A DNA stretch of 10,399 nucleotides from Calvatia gigantea (taxonomy: Eukaryota; Basidiomycota; Agaricomycetes; Agaricales; Lycoperdaceae), in the NCBI GenBank assembly GCA_025093985.1, contig JACAAK010000085.1, positions 1 through 10,399 on the forward strand, written 5' to 3'. The position numbers and the translations under genes were made by a program. Below, one piece after another: positions 1 to 6,834 of the stretch (position 1 is its first letter; each line of letters begins with the position of its first letter). The notes below the pieces were generated by a model, which worked only from the letters and a program-made list of their open reading frames with translations, did not search any database and was not told where the DNA came from.

Positions 1-279
1 GTGTATTCTGTCCTTAAAGATATCACAGGCATATTCCTCCGGTACGCAACCTCCGTCCCAAATTGACCAGCCGCAGAAACCCAATTCTCCTTTCTTCCCA
101 CTACCATCGGTAATCAGCACCATCACCGAACGAGATACTTCCAAGATTAGGGAAATGTATCCATCCTCAGTACCCATCTCGTGCGTGGACACGCCCTCAT
201 ACGTTGATTCCCACCCAATGATAAAGTTAGTACCCGCAAACAGTATCGGGTCACACTCGCTAGATGTTGTTATGGTTGA
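1..279 (-). CDS. Partial unrecognised protein-coding frame, truncated by the window edge
   Basis: On the minus strand the frame is open for 93 codons, from just after a TAA at 282-280 to the window edge. The peptide looks globular and coding, not random: it includes segments such as FAGTNFIIGWESTYEG, LILEVSRSVMVLITDG and GFCGWSIWDGGCVPEEY, rich in Gly, Trp and Cys. I do not recognise the family and assign no function. No convincing ATG marks its start; the first in-frame ATG is at 177-175, in the middle of good-looking sequence. The frame may therefore be an internal or last exon. A possible 3' splice site (ATCTAG) lies at 265-260. The same frame is open further upstream (about 519-331) but is separated by TAG (330-328) and TAA (282-280). 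The choice is between an intron across these stops and a decayed gene. Confidence is moderate that it is coding and low on its limits. Confidence 0.5.
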
Positions 280-536
280 TTACTTAGGTGGGCACTTGGA
301 TAAGTCCACGCTCGCAAGTCGGAGACCCTAGGTTCCGGTCGCCTTTCCGTTTCCCCTCATGAATTCCTCCGTCTCATATTTACGGTAATATACCCACCGC
401 GACAGGTACAAGAAGTTGGAATCCATTTGTTCCCTTGTACGTTCAAGGCTATACAAATGCTTATCCGTACATATATATCTCCCTATCAAAATATATACAT
501 CTTCAAAAAATTCCACCATGACCAACCACCAGGATT
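280..536. other. Flanking non-coding or intronic stretch, promoter-like near the element
   Basis: This is the sequence between the left partial gene and the retrotransposon. Two readings are possible. On the plus strand, AT-rich sequence with TATATA runs (about 470-495) leads to CCACCATGACC, a good initiation context with its ATG at 518-520. The retrotransposon interrupts this candidate gene after about six codons. On the minus strand, a frame from an ATG at 519 to a TAG at 330-328 could be an upstream exon of the left gene. A GTGGGT donor at 397 with the ATCTAG acceptor would give a 138-nt intron that keeps the frame. I cannot decide between them; neither has a recognisable domain. Confidence 0.3.
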
Positions 537-1161
537 TGTTACATGTGTTACCTTACTTCGCAACCAGGCCCAGATCGTCTCCACTCAGGGAGAGGTTCAA
601 CGCTATAGCCCAGGAGTATTTGACAAGTCTCAATGACTTCTGTGCAGGCTTCGGATCACTCCCTCGAGTAGAAGCTCGCGCTTGCCTGAGAAGTCCGAGT
701 TAAATGTCACTGCAGTCCCCAAGGTTGTTAGCCTTGTAGCAGACGAGCGAAGATAAGGAAGCTTGTTACTAGAATAACCTAAAGTAATACAAAGTACTAC
801 TTAAGGTTTATATACTAGCTACGAATAAGAGATGAGAGATTACGTAGTAAGTAGATATGAGTCAATGAGAACTACTACGGGTTAATTGGTAATCTAAGGA
901 ATCATAGGGATAGGTGAAATGAATAGAAGAATGAGTACAAGTCATAAGAAGACGGAGTCAGGTAAAGAGAAGTACAATGGTGGAAAAGATGAAGGTGAAA
1001 CAGGAACATGACTCAGAATGAGTCATAAGAAGCGAAGGTAGAAGTACATGTGATAAATAAATAAAGAACGGACCGGGGTATACAGGAAGAAGAATGGAAA
1101 GTCCGTACGGAAGGTTAATACGTTAATGTGGAGAGTCCGGGGGTGTGGTAAGTTCGTAACA
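537..1161 (-). repeat. 3' LTR of the retrotransposon
   Basis: This 625-bp repeat matches 9054-9678 without any indel (constant offset 8517). It begins TGTTAC and ends GTAACA, a 6-bp terminal inverted repeat with the usual TG...CA ends. I count 8 differences from the other copy, at 543, 546, 914, 932, 939, 984, 1022 and 1129, all transitions (about 98.7% identity). At five of them (543, 546, 932, 939, 1129) the other copy has CpG and this copy has TpG or CpA. The TATATAA box is at 814-808 and the predicted R start at 780. Relative to the element's transcript this copy would provide the 3' end of the RNA. I saw no clear AATAAA on the minus strand. Confidence 0.95.
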
Positions 1162-1175
1162 TTAGCCCGTCTCTA
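1162..1175 (-). other. Probable polypurine tract, imperfect
   Basis: Just upstream of the 3' LTR on the minus strand the sequence is AGAGACGGGCTAA, purine-rich except for its C and T residues. In LTR elements a polypurine tract here primes plus-strand DNA synthesis and defines the LTR edge. This one is short and interrupted, so the assignment rests mostly on position. Confidence 0.35.
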
Positions 1176-1193
1176 GGTAAATTACTCCGAAAT

Positions 1194-1547
1194 TTACGCA
1201 GATAGGACTGAGTAGTCCAAAGATACGCCGTTGTCGTAATATTCGTCATCGAAGGCATCACGGGGGTTTTCCAATACTTGTTCTTGGAATCGTTGTTTCG
1301 TATTCTCAACAGCTTGGATGTGGTCAACGTATTTCGGGCAATCTTCTGGTTTGTGTTTCGGGTTGAGAGTTTCGCAGAGTCGGCAGAAGTATTGGGGGCA
1401 GGTCCAGCGGTAATGGCCAGGGCGGGTTTTTCGACAGATGGGACAAGTGGTATGGGCACAATCACTGGCCCAGTGACCTACGGCAGGGAGGTGAAGTTTG
1501 GCACATTTTTCACAAAAGGCCTTCGGGTCGAAGTTCGGGTTGTTCAT
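1194..1547 (-). CDS. Accessory ORF C: triple zinc-knuckle protein
   Basis: The 117-residue protein has three consecutive zinc-knuckle-like units: C12-C15-H25-C30 (CX2CX9HX4C), C35-C38-H45-C50 (CX2CX6HX4C) and C55-C58-H65-C70 (CX2CX6HX4C). The second and third units repeat with an exact 20-residue period. Linkers are four residues (C30 to C35, C50 to C55). The C-terminal 45 residues are acidic and Tyr-rich and lack Cys. CCHC knuckles normally bind single-stranded nucleic acid or proteins, so a nucleocapsid-like or RNA-binding role is an inference; the widened H spacing differs from the canonical CX2CX4HX4C in this element's Gag. The ATG at 1547 overlaps the stop of ORF B (ATGA), and the frame equals that of ORF A. 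It may be the C-terminal domain of a larger accessory protein. It ends in TAA 32 nt before the 3' LTR. Confidence 0.65.
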   Translation of the reverse strand: MNNPNFDPKAFCEKCAKLHLPAVGHWASDCAHTTCPICRKTRPGHYRWTCPQYFCRLCETLNPKHKPEDCPKYVDHIQAVENTKQRFQEQVLENPRDAFDDEYYDNGVSLDYSVLSA

Positions 1548-2752
1548 AGCTCGGGGTTGGGTTGGGGTTCTTCCTCGTCCTGAGTTAGGGCCGAGGGGTT
1601 TTCAAATAGATTTCTGAGGCTCAGAAGTTGGTCCAGTTGGCCCATTAAGTTGTGTATGGCCGTTTCGAATCGTTCGGGTGGGATGTGTCCGTCTGGATGG
1701 GAGAGATGTGGAGGAGGAAGGTACATGCGGTTCGGGGGAGGAGTTTCTCGCGGGGGAATCGGCTCGTTGGTGTGGTCTGACCTTAGAAGGGCCAGTTCGC
1801 TGGTTGGGTGGGATAGGCTTAACGCTATGCTCGTTGAGGTAGCGGGCATAAGCCTGAGGTAATCCAAGGCTTCGTGATGCCTGGATAAATAGGGCCGCTC
1901 GATCGGTAGCGTGCTCATAATCCCGAGAAAGATGTTCGAGCTGTGAAATGGCGTCGCAGATAAAGCGCCAGTGATTTCGCTGATTGGCATTATGTAGATA
2001 TTCGGTGCGGAAGCGAGTTCGATGGCCTCCCTTGAGGACCATCGTGCGGAGGGATCCCTCAGATGAGAAATCAGTTCTAGCCCATAACTCCATGGGCGAA
2101 GGTCTATCGTTCGTAGAGGGGGGGTCGGGGGAGAAGCTGCTTCGTCTGTCGGGGTCTCGATCGGATGGGTTGGCTGTGATGTAACCCGCGGCCGAGTGTT
2201 CAGTGGGGTGTAGTTCGTCCCAGGCTGACCTGGGGGGTTTCGGATTGACAGTGGTAGCTGTGGGGGACTTTGGAGAGGGGCCGGCGGTAGAGGGGGGAAT
2301 GTGTCGTTGGTCGAGGACAGGAAGTTCTGCCCTAACAGATTTCGGGATCCCAGCTCGTTCCGAGGGGAGTGTTGGGGTGGGGTTGTCGGCCCAGATTGGG
2401 TAGACGTACTTTGGTTTTGGCGACCAGAGGAGTCGCTGTGGGGTTGATTTCGTGTCGTAGGTGGTGGTATGGGGAGTGGTTCCGGTGACGACGCTGGAGA
2501 AAGAGACTGGTGAGTCTCTTGGCTCGGGGTTGTTGGGTGGATTTGATACGTTTGGCTGCTGGGGATGAAGTTGGGATACAGCGGAGCTGCTTCCCATTCT
2601 TGTTGGGTAGGTGAGTTTATCCCAGGGGGCACTGGGAGATGATTTGGTGGAGGGGGGAATGTAGACGCAATCTGGACCGACGAAGACATCGACCCAGAAT
2701 TGTTTGTTCTGGTCCGCGAATTGTTGGAGCTCGTCTTTGGTGAAGACGGCAT
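1544..2752 (-). CDS. Accessory ORF B, overlapping frame (+1 to ORF A)
   Basis: This is a 402-codon frame in +1 relative to ORF A and wholly open over the roughly 1.15 kb they share. Most of it is Pro/Ser/Thr/Gln-rich. Its last part looks like a genuine folded or helical end: PPERFETAIHNLMGQLDQLL followed by an acidic tail (QDEEEPQPNPEL). It lies beyond the stop of ORF A and joins the zinc-knuckle protein by an ATGA stop-start overlap (1547-1544). No domain is recognised. At least the segment from about 1770 to 1544 is probably translated, as the continuation of ORF A after a +1 shift or old indel. Whether the upstream part is expressed as a separate overlapping protein is unknown. Confidence 0.4.
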   Translation of the reverse strand: MPSSPKTSSNNSRTRTNNSGSMSSSVQIASTFPPPPNHLPVPPGINSPTQQEWEAAPLYPNFIPSSQTYQIHPTTPSQETHQSLSPASSPEPLPIPPPTTRNQPHSDSSGRQNQSTSTQSGPTTPPQHSPRNELGSRNLLGQNFLSSTNDTFPPLPPAPLQSPPQLPLSIRNPPGQPGTNYTPLNTRPRVTSQPTHPIETPTDEAASPPTPPLRTIDLRPWSYGLELISHLRDPSARWSSREAIELASAPNIYIMPISEITGALSATPFHSSNIFLGIMSTLPIERPYLSRHHEALDYLRLMPATSTSIALSLSHPTSELALLRSDHTNEPIPPRETPPPNRMYLPPPHLSHPDGHIPPERFETAIHNLMGQLDQLLSLRNLFENPSALTQDEEEPQPNPEL

Positions 2753-3011
2753 TCGGGAGGGTGATAATAGGCTTTTCGAGCAGTTCGTTAACTTGGACGG
2801 TGGGGAGAATTGGGGTTTCGTGGCCCACAGGTGTGACGGTGGGAGGGTAGGATATAGAAATATGAGGGGAGGAGGGGAGAGAATGGGCTTTTCTGACTGG
2901 GGAATTGTTTTTTGTAGAAAGGGAGGAGATGGAAGAGAGGGAAGGAGAGGGGGATGAGGCTACAATAGCCGCTTTCTTTCCCTTCTTGTAGTTTTTCTGG
3001 GTTGGTGCCAT
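1602..3011 (-). CDS. Accessory ORF A after pol: Pro/Ser-rich protein of unknown function
   Basis: This 469-codon frame begins with ATG 62 nt downstream of the pol stop (context CCAATGG). I do not recognise the family. The N-terminus is basic (KKGKKAA), then Ser/Pro-rich. A more globular segment follows at about 86-118 (NAVFTKDELQQFADQNKQFW). A long Pro/Ser/Thr-rich middle leads to a second globular segment at about 322-395 (RNHWRFICDAISQLEHLSRD), and then a low-complexity end. There is no signal peptide or membrane segment, so an envelope role is unlikely. After residue about 400 the overlapping frame B looks more protein-like, suggesting a +1 shift near 1825-1770. The frame ends in TGA (1604-1602) but stays open past it into the zinc-knuckle protein, which is in the same frame. 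It may be one gene broken by mutation or one expressed by recoding. Confidence 0.6.
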   Translation of the reverse strand: MAPTQKNYKKGKKAAIVASSPSPSLSSISSLSTKNNSPVRKAHSLPSSPHISISYPPTVTPVGHETPILPTVQVNELLEKPIITLPNAVFTKDELQQFADQNKQFWVDVFVGPDCVYIPPSTKSSPSAPWDKLTYPTRMGSSSAVSQLHPQQPNVSNPPNNPEPRDSPVSFSSVVTGTTPHTTTYDTKSTPQRLLWSPKPKYVYPIWADNPTPTLPSERAGIPKSVRAELPVLDQRHIPPSTAGPSPKSPTATTVNPKPPRSAWDELHPTEHSAAGYITANPSDRDPDRRSSFSPDPPSTNDRPSPMELWARTDFSSEGSLRTMVLKGGHRTRFRTEYLHNANQRNHWRFICDAISQLEHLSRDYEHATDRAALFIQASRSLGLPQAYARYLNEHSVKPIPPNQRTGPSKVRPHQRADSPARNSSPEPHVPSSSTSLPSRRTHPTRTIRNGHTQLNGPTGPTSEPQKSI

Positions 3012-3072
3012 TGGTAGTTCGGTTTGTAGAAGTGCTGTTAAAGAATGATGGAGAAGTTGAGTGAATCCTGGA

Positions 3073-6000
3073 TTATTTATATCTTTTAGGTGGGATGGGA
3101 ATTAGGTGGTGTTCTCGTTGGTATTTTCGTAACATTTCTTGGGCATGTGGTAAGAGTTGTGCTTCGTTTTCCCAAGAGTTTTCTTCGTGGCTGTAACCTT
3201 TCCACTTGATGTAGTATTCCCTTTGTTTATTCTTGGTTCTATGGTTCAAGATGCCTTCGATTTCGTATTCTTCTTCTCCTTCTATTATGTCAGGGAGAGG
3301 TGGTTGTGGGTTTGATCCATGGGTATTGTTTTCAGTGTATTCGGAGAGAAGGGTAGCGTGGAATACATTGTGAATCTTCCATGTTTCAGGTAGTTTCGGT
3401 CGGTAGGAGAGCGGCGATAAGACTTCTTTGATAGTGAACAGTCCAAGGCATTTTGGTGCGATCTTGTTTGATTTGAATGGGAGTTTCAGGTTTCTCCGTT
3501 CAAGCCACACTTTTTGTCCTAGGGCGAAGGGCTTGAATTTTGCTTTGATTCGTTGTTCCATGCATTCCATAGCTAGTTTGTGGGCAGCAATTGCTTCTCT
3601 TTGTGCATGGTCTAAGAGTTCTATTCGTTCTTCAGTAGTGGTGAAGTTTGATTCCTCTAGAATAGTGGGTATTCCATGGGGTTTTGTTCCGTACATAAGT
3701 TCAAAAGGGGTTTGTTTCCGGTCTGAATGTGTTCGTGAATTGTGAGAGAATTCGAGGATTGGGAGTGCTTTAGACCAGGAGGAGGGATTTCCTGTACAGT
3801 AGATAGATAGGTACACTGCAATTTCCTGATTGAATCGTTCTGTTGTTCCATCCGATTGAGGGTGGTAGGCTGATGAGAATGATTGGGTGATTCCAAGTCG
3901 TTTCATGAGAGCTTGACTGGAGTTTGCTCGGAATCTGGGGTCACGGTCGGAGATTATCTTGTCCGGTAGTCCGAATCTGGTGTAGACCTTGTCTATAATT
4001 ATGTCGGCAATTCCTTTGGCGGTGATTTCCTTTGTACAAGGAGTGAGAATTACCCCCTTCGTAAGTCCATGGTCCACTATGGACAGAATTGAGTCGAATC
4101 CGTGGGATTTCGGCAAGTCGGTCAGCAGATCCATAGCAATATGGGCGAATGGTCTAGTAGATATTGGTGGTGGTACCGGTTGCAATGAAGGGTGGGAAGG
4201 ATTTCGGTTAATTTTGAATTGTTGGCATTCGCTGCATCCTTTAACATAATTTCGTACAAAGGTACTCATTCCTGGCCAATATACTTCAGCTTTGGCGAGG
4301 CGATAAGTTTCTTGTTCTCCAGGGTGTCCGATCGAAGGGTGGTCATGGTATCGTTGGATGACACGTCGGCGGAGTTCCATGTCTTCTGGGATGATGACCT
4401 TTCCTTCGAATGTCATAAGATGTCCATGTGGCCGGGGAATCATCCCGTATTTCGGATTTATTGCTTCTGGTGATTCTGATAGAAGTCGTTTCATGGCTTT
4501 CATGGTGATTTCGTCATATTTCGATGATTTTACGATGTCATCCTGTAATTTCTGATCAACCATGGAGATGAACAGTTCGTCTGGTAATGCAGTGATTTCC
4601 CTGAGGAATACTTCCTCGGGTAAGACAATAACATTTTCGTTGTCATTGTCATCATCTGGGGTGTGATCTGGTCGATGTGAGAGGGCATCGGCGGCAGGTA
4701 TTTTGGCTCCTGGGACATGTTCAATTGCGAAGTCGAAGTGTGAGAGGAAACCAAGCCATCGAGCTTGTCTTCTGGAGATATTTTGGGGTTTTCTCCAAAA
4801 GGTGAGGTTCTTGTGATCAGTTCGTATGGTTACGCGATGTTGGGCTCCTTCTAGGTAATGTCGCCATTCTTCTAGTGCCGTGATTATGGCAAGGAGTTCC
4901 CTGTCGTGTATTTCGTAGTTTCGTTGGGTAGGATTGAATGCTTTGGATAGGAAAGCTACTGGGTGGTAGTTTCCGTTCATGTCTTGCTGTGATAAGACTG
5001 CTCCTAAGGCATATTTTGAGGCATCGGTTTCGATAAAGAAGGGTTTTGTTTGGTCTGGCATCAGCAAAACGGGTTTCTTCATGAATTTGGATTTTAGTTG
5101 GCTGAAGGCTTCGTTTGCTTTGTGTTCCCATTCGAATTTCTTTGTTTTGGATAGAAGAGCATTAAGCGGTCGAGAGATGTCGGCATAATGATGTATGAAT
5201 TTTCGGTAGAAGTTACAGAATCCCATGAATTTTCTGACATCGCGGGTAGTGCGGGGTAAAGGCCATTCTTCTATTCCACGGAGTTTGGTGTTGTCCATTT
5301 CGATCTTGTCGGGGGAGATTATCATGCCGAGATATTCTAAATGGGTTTTATCAAATTCGCACTTTTCTAGCTTCAGGTATAGATCGTTGTCTTTCAAGAT
5401 CTGAAGTGCTTCCAAAGTAAGGCGATCCATTTCTTCCTGAGTTTTTGCGTAGATGAGGATGTCGTCCATATAGATTATAATTCCTCCTTTATCTAGCATC
5501 TTTGCGAATATGGTGTCCATCATCTTTTGGAAGGTGGCTGGGGAGTTGCACATTCCAAAGAACATGACGTTCGGTTCGTAAAGTCCGATTGGAGTTTTGA
5601 ATGCGGCTTTCCATTGGTCTCCTTCTCGAATACGGATGTTGTTGTATCCGAGTCGGACGTCCATTTTCGTGAATAGTTTTGCTCCTTGAAGTTTGTCCAT
5701 AATTGTTGTTATCATAGGAATAGGGTACGCGTTCTTCTTGGTATGTTTGTTTAGATAACGGTAATCTTGGCATGGTCGAAGTTTCCCATCCTTCTTTCCT
5801 ACGAAAAAGAAGGATGAGGCCATGGGAGATTCAGATTCTCGGATGTATCCTTTTCGGAGGTTTTTGTTTATGAACTTCTTGAGTTCTTCGGTTTCAAGGG
5901 GTGACAAGGGGTATGTTTTCCCTAGTTCTGGTTTGAAGGTATCCAAGAGTTCGATTTTATGGTCGTATGGCCTGGGAGGGGGGAATCGTTCGGATTTCTT

Positions 6001-6309
6001 CGTGTCAAAGAGCGAAGCGAATTTCTTGTATTTCCTGGGTACCTTTGTATTGGTTTTTGGGGTTGATTTTTGTGCGAGACTTGTAGCTTGGGTGATCTTC
6101 GTATTGATTTCGAGTTCATGTGGAGTTTGAGTGATTTCGTAGAGTTCATGTTCCAAATGGAATTCATCGAAATCAATGTTTTCCAAGTAGAGTTTGAGTT
6201 CATCAATAGAGAGTTCAGGTTCTTCCGAATGGACGATCGCTTCAAAGACTTTTACAGCAAGTGGGTCAAAGTCTTCATCTAGGTAGGTGTAGCATTTGGT
6301 ATTATTCAT
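3073..6309 (-). CDS. pol: Pol: reverse transcriptase, RNase H, integrase with C-terminal chromodomain
   Basis: This 1078-residue protein (from ATG 6309) copies element RNA to DNA and integrates it. RT spans about 130-350, with Asp217 (FTKMDVRLGYNN) and YMDD at 280-283. RNase H spans about 420-545, with Asp429, Glu471, Asp498 and Asp541. The integrase zinc domain is HX6HX29CX2C (H655, H662, C692, C695). The integrase core has D727, D788 and E824, 35 residues separating the last two. A GPY/F-like region covers about 930-990, and a chromodomain covers about 1013-1066 (YYIKWKGYSHEENSW; W1036, Y1039, W1046), which in chromoviruses guides insertion to marked chromatin. All catalytic residues are present. 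The frame is open back to 6393 and is continuous with protease except for one TGA at 6396-6394, so ATG 6309 is probably not the natural start. The stop is TAA. Confidence 0.95.
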   Translation of the reverse strand: MNNTKCYTYLDEDFDPLAVKVFEAIVHSEEPELSIDELKLYLENIDFDEFHLEHELYEITQTPHELEINTKITQATSLAQKSTPKTNTKVPRKYKKFASLFDTKKSERFPPPRPYDHKIELLDTFKPELGKTYPLSPLETEELKKFINKNLRKGYIRESESPMASSFFFVGKKDGKLRPCQDYRYLNKHTKKNAYPIPMITTIMDKLQGAKLFTKMDVRLGYNNIRIREGDQWKAAFKTPIGLYEPNVMFFGMCNSPATFQKMMDTIFAKMLDKGGIIIYMDDILIYAKTQEEMDRLTLEALQILKDNDLYLKLEKCEFDKTHLEYLGMIISPDKIEMDNTKLRGIEEWPLPRTTRDVRKFMGFCNFYRKFIHHYADISRPLNALLSKTKKFEWEHKANEAFSQLKSKFMKKPVLLMPDQTKPFFIETDASKYALGAVLSQQDMNGNYHPVAFLSKAFNPTQRNYEIHDRELLAIITALEEWRHYLEGAQHRVTIRTDHKNLTFWRKPQNISRRQARWLGFLSHFDFAIEHVPGAKIPAADALSHRPDHTPDDDNDNENVIVLPEEVFLREITALPDELFISMVDQKLQDDIVKSSKYDEITMKAMKRLLSESPEAINPKYGMIPRPHGHLMTFEGKVIIPEDMELRRRVIQRYHDHPSIGHPGEQETYRLAKAEVYWPGMSTFVRNYVKGCSECQQFKINRNPSHPSLQPVPPPISTRPFAHIAMDLLTDLPKSHGFDSILSIVDHGLTKGVILTPCTKEITAKGIADIIIDKVYTRFGLPDKIISDRDPRFRANSSQALMKRLGITQSFSSAYHPQSDGTTERFNQEIAVYLSIYCTGNPSSWSKALPILEFSHNSRTHSDRKQTPFELMYGTKPHGIPTILEESNFTTTEERIELLDHAQREAIAAHKLAMECMEQRIKAKFKPFALGQKVWLERRNLKLPFKSNKIAPKCLGLFTIKEVLSPLSYRPKLPETWKIHNVFHATLLSEYTENNTHGSNPQPPLPDIIEGEEEYEIEGILNHRTKNKQREYYIKWKGYSHEENSWENEAQLLPHAQEMLRKYQREHHLIPIPPKRYK

Positions 6310-6393
6310 TCCATGGATATCTAAGGCGATTTCATTGATGGTGGTAGGTCCATTTGTGGATTTTACGATTAAGGGTACGATGTTGTCGTTGTT

Positions 6394-6834
6394 TCACCAT
6401 TTGAATTCTTGAGTAGTCCAATTTATGTCTGGGTTCGTTTGTTGTAGCCATGGGTATCCTAGGATTAGATCTTTGGATCCTATTCCTGAGACGTAGGCTT
6501 CGAATTGGCATTGTTTTCCATCAATTAAAGCGTTCAATTCTACGCTTTCATAGATTGACCCATTTTCGTTGGGAGTTCCATCCGCATTGGATACTTTGAT
6601 AGGATGTTTGATAGGGCATGTTCGTAGTCCGTAGGTGTTTGTAAAATTCGAAGAGATGAAGTTTCCTTGGGCTCCCAAGTCAATTAGAGTGGTGACTGGG
6701 ATATTTCGTAGATGGTTCTGATTGAGTTTGATAGGGAGAAAGATTGATGCTTTATTGTCCGAGGTAGGGAGTTTTATTAGATTGATTTGTGGGTCACCCA
6801 GCAATTCCTTTACAGGATCGGGTGACACCTTCAA
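6394..6834 (-). CDS. Retropepsin-like aspartic protease (first part of Pol)
   Basis: The protease matures the Gag and Pol polyproteins inside the particle. The 146-codon frame has the retropepsin layout. The active-site region TLIDLGAQGNFIS is at residues 49-61, and the second motif DLILGYPWL is at 122-130 (the ILGxPWL motif typical of Ty3/gypsy proteases). The active-site triplet is D52-L53-G54, where the family almost always has DSG or DTG. Leu53 is encoded by TTG, one C-to-T change from a TCG Ser codon. The frame has no ATG and starts where gag ends, so it is presumably made as a Gag-Pro fusion by -1 frameshifting. It ends in TGA (6396-6394), after which the same frame runs on into RT. Identification is secure; activity is doubtful. 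Confidence 0.85.
   Translation of the reverse strand: MKVSPDPVKELLGDPQINLIKLPTSDNKASIFLPIKLNQNHLRNIPVTTLIDLGAQGNFISSNFTNTYGLRTCPIKHPIKVSNADGTPNENGSIYESVELNALIDGKQCQFEAYVSGIGSKDLILGYPWLQQTNPDINWTTQEFKW

Noticed and set aside
416..703. Plus-strand open frames crossing the left LTR edge
   Set aside because: They read through the junction between flank and LTR, so any product would be a chance fusion; only the ATG at 518 was kept as a low-confidence candidate.
1050..1066. AATAAATAAA in the LTR as the polyadenylation signal of the element
   Set aside because: It lies on the plus strand and in U3 relative to the element, so it cannot serve the element's own minus-strand transcript; it could at most act on transcripts from the other strand.
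1115..1465. Open frame of 116 codons on the minus strand overlapping ORF C
   Set aside because: Ser/Thr/Lys/Asn-rich without domain features, begins without ATG and runs into the LTR; it is the shadow of the zinc-knuckle frame, whose Cys/His periodicity is clear.
1780..1826. Intron explaining the change from frame A to frame B (GT...AG, 47 nt)
   Set aside because: Removing 47 nt shifts the frame in the wrong direction, and the donor (GTTAAG) is poor.
1602..3011. Envelope (env) gene, because of the position after pol
   Set aside because: No signal peptide, no hydrophobic membrane segment and no glycoprotein-like cysteine pattern in any frame of the region.
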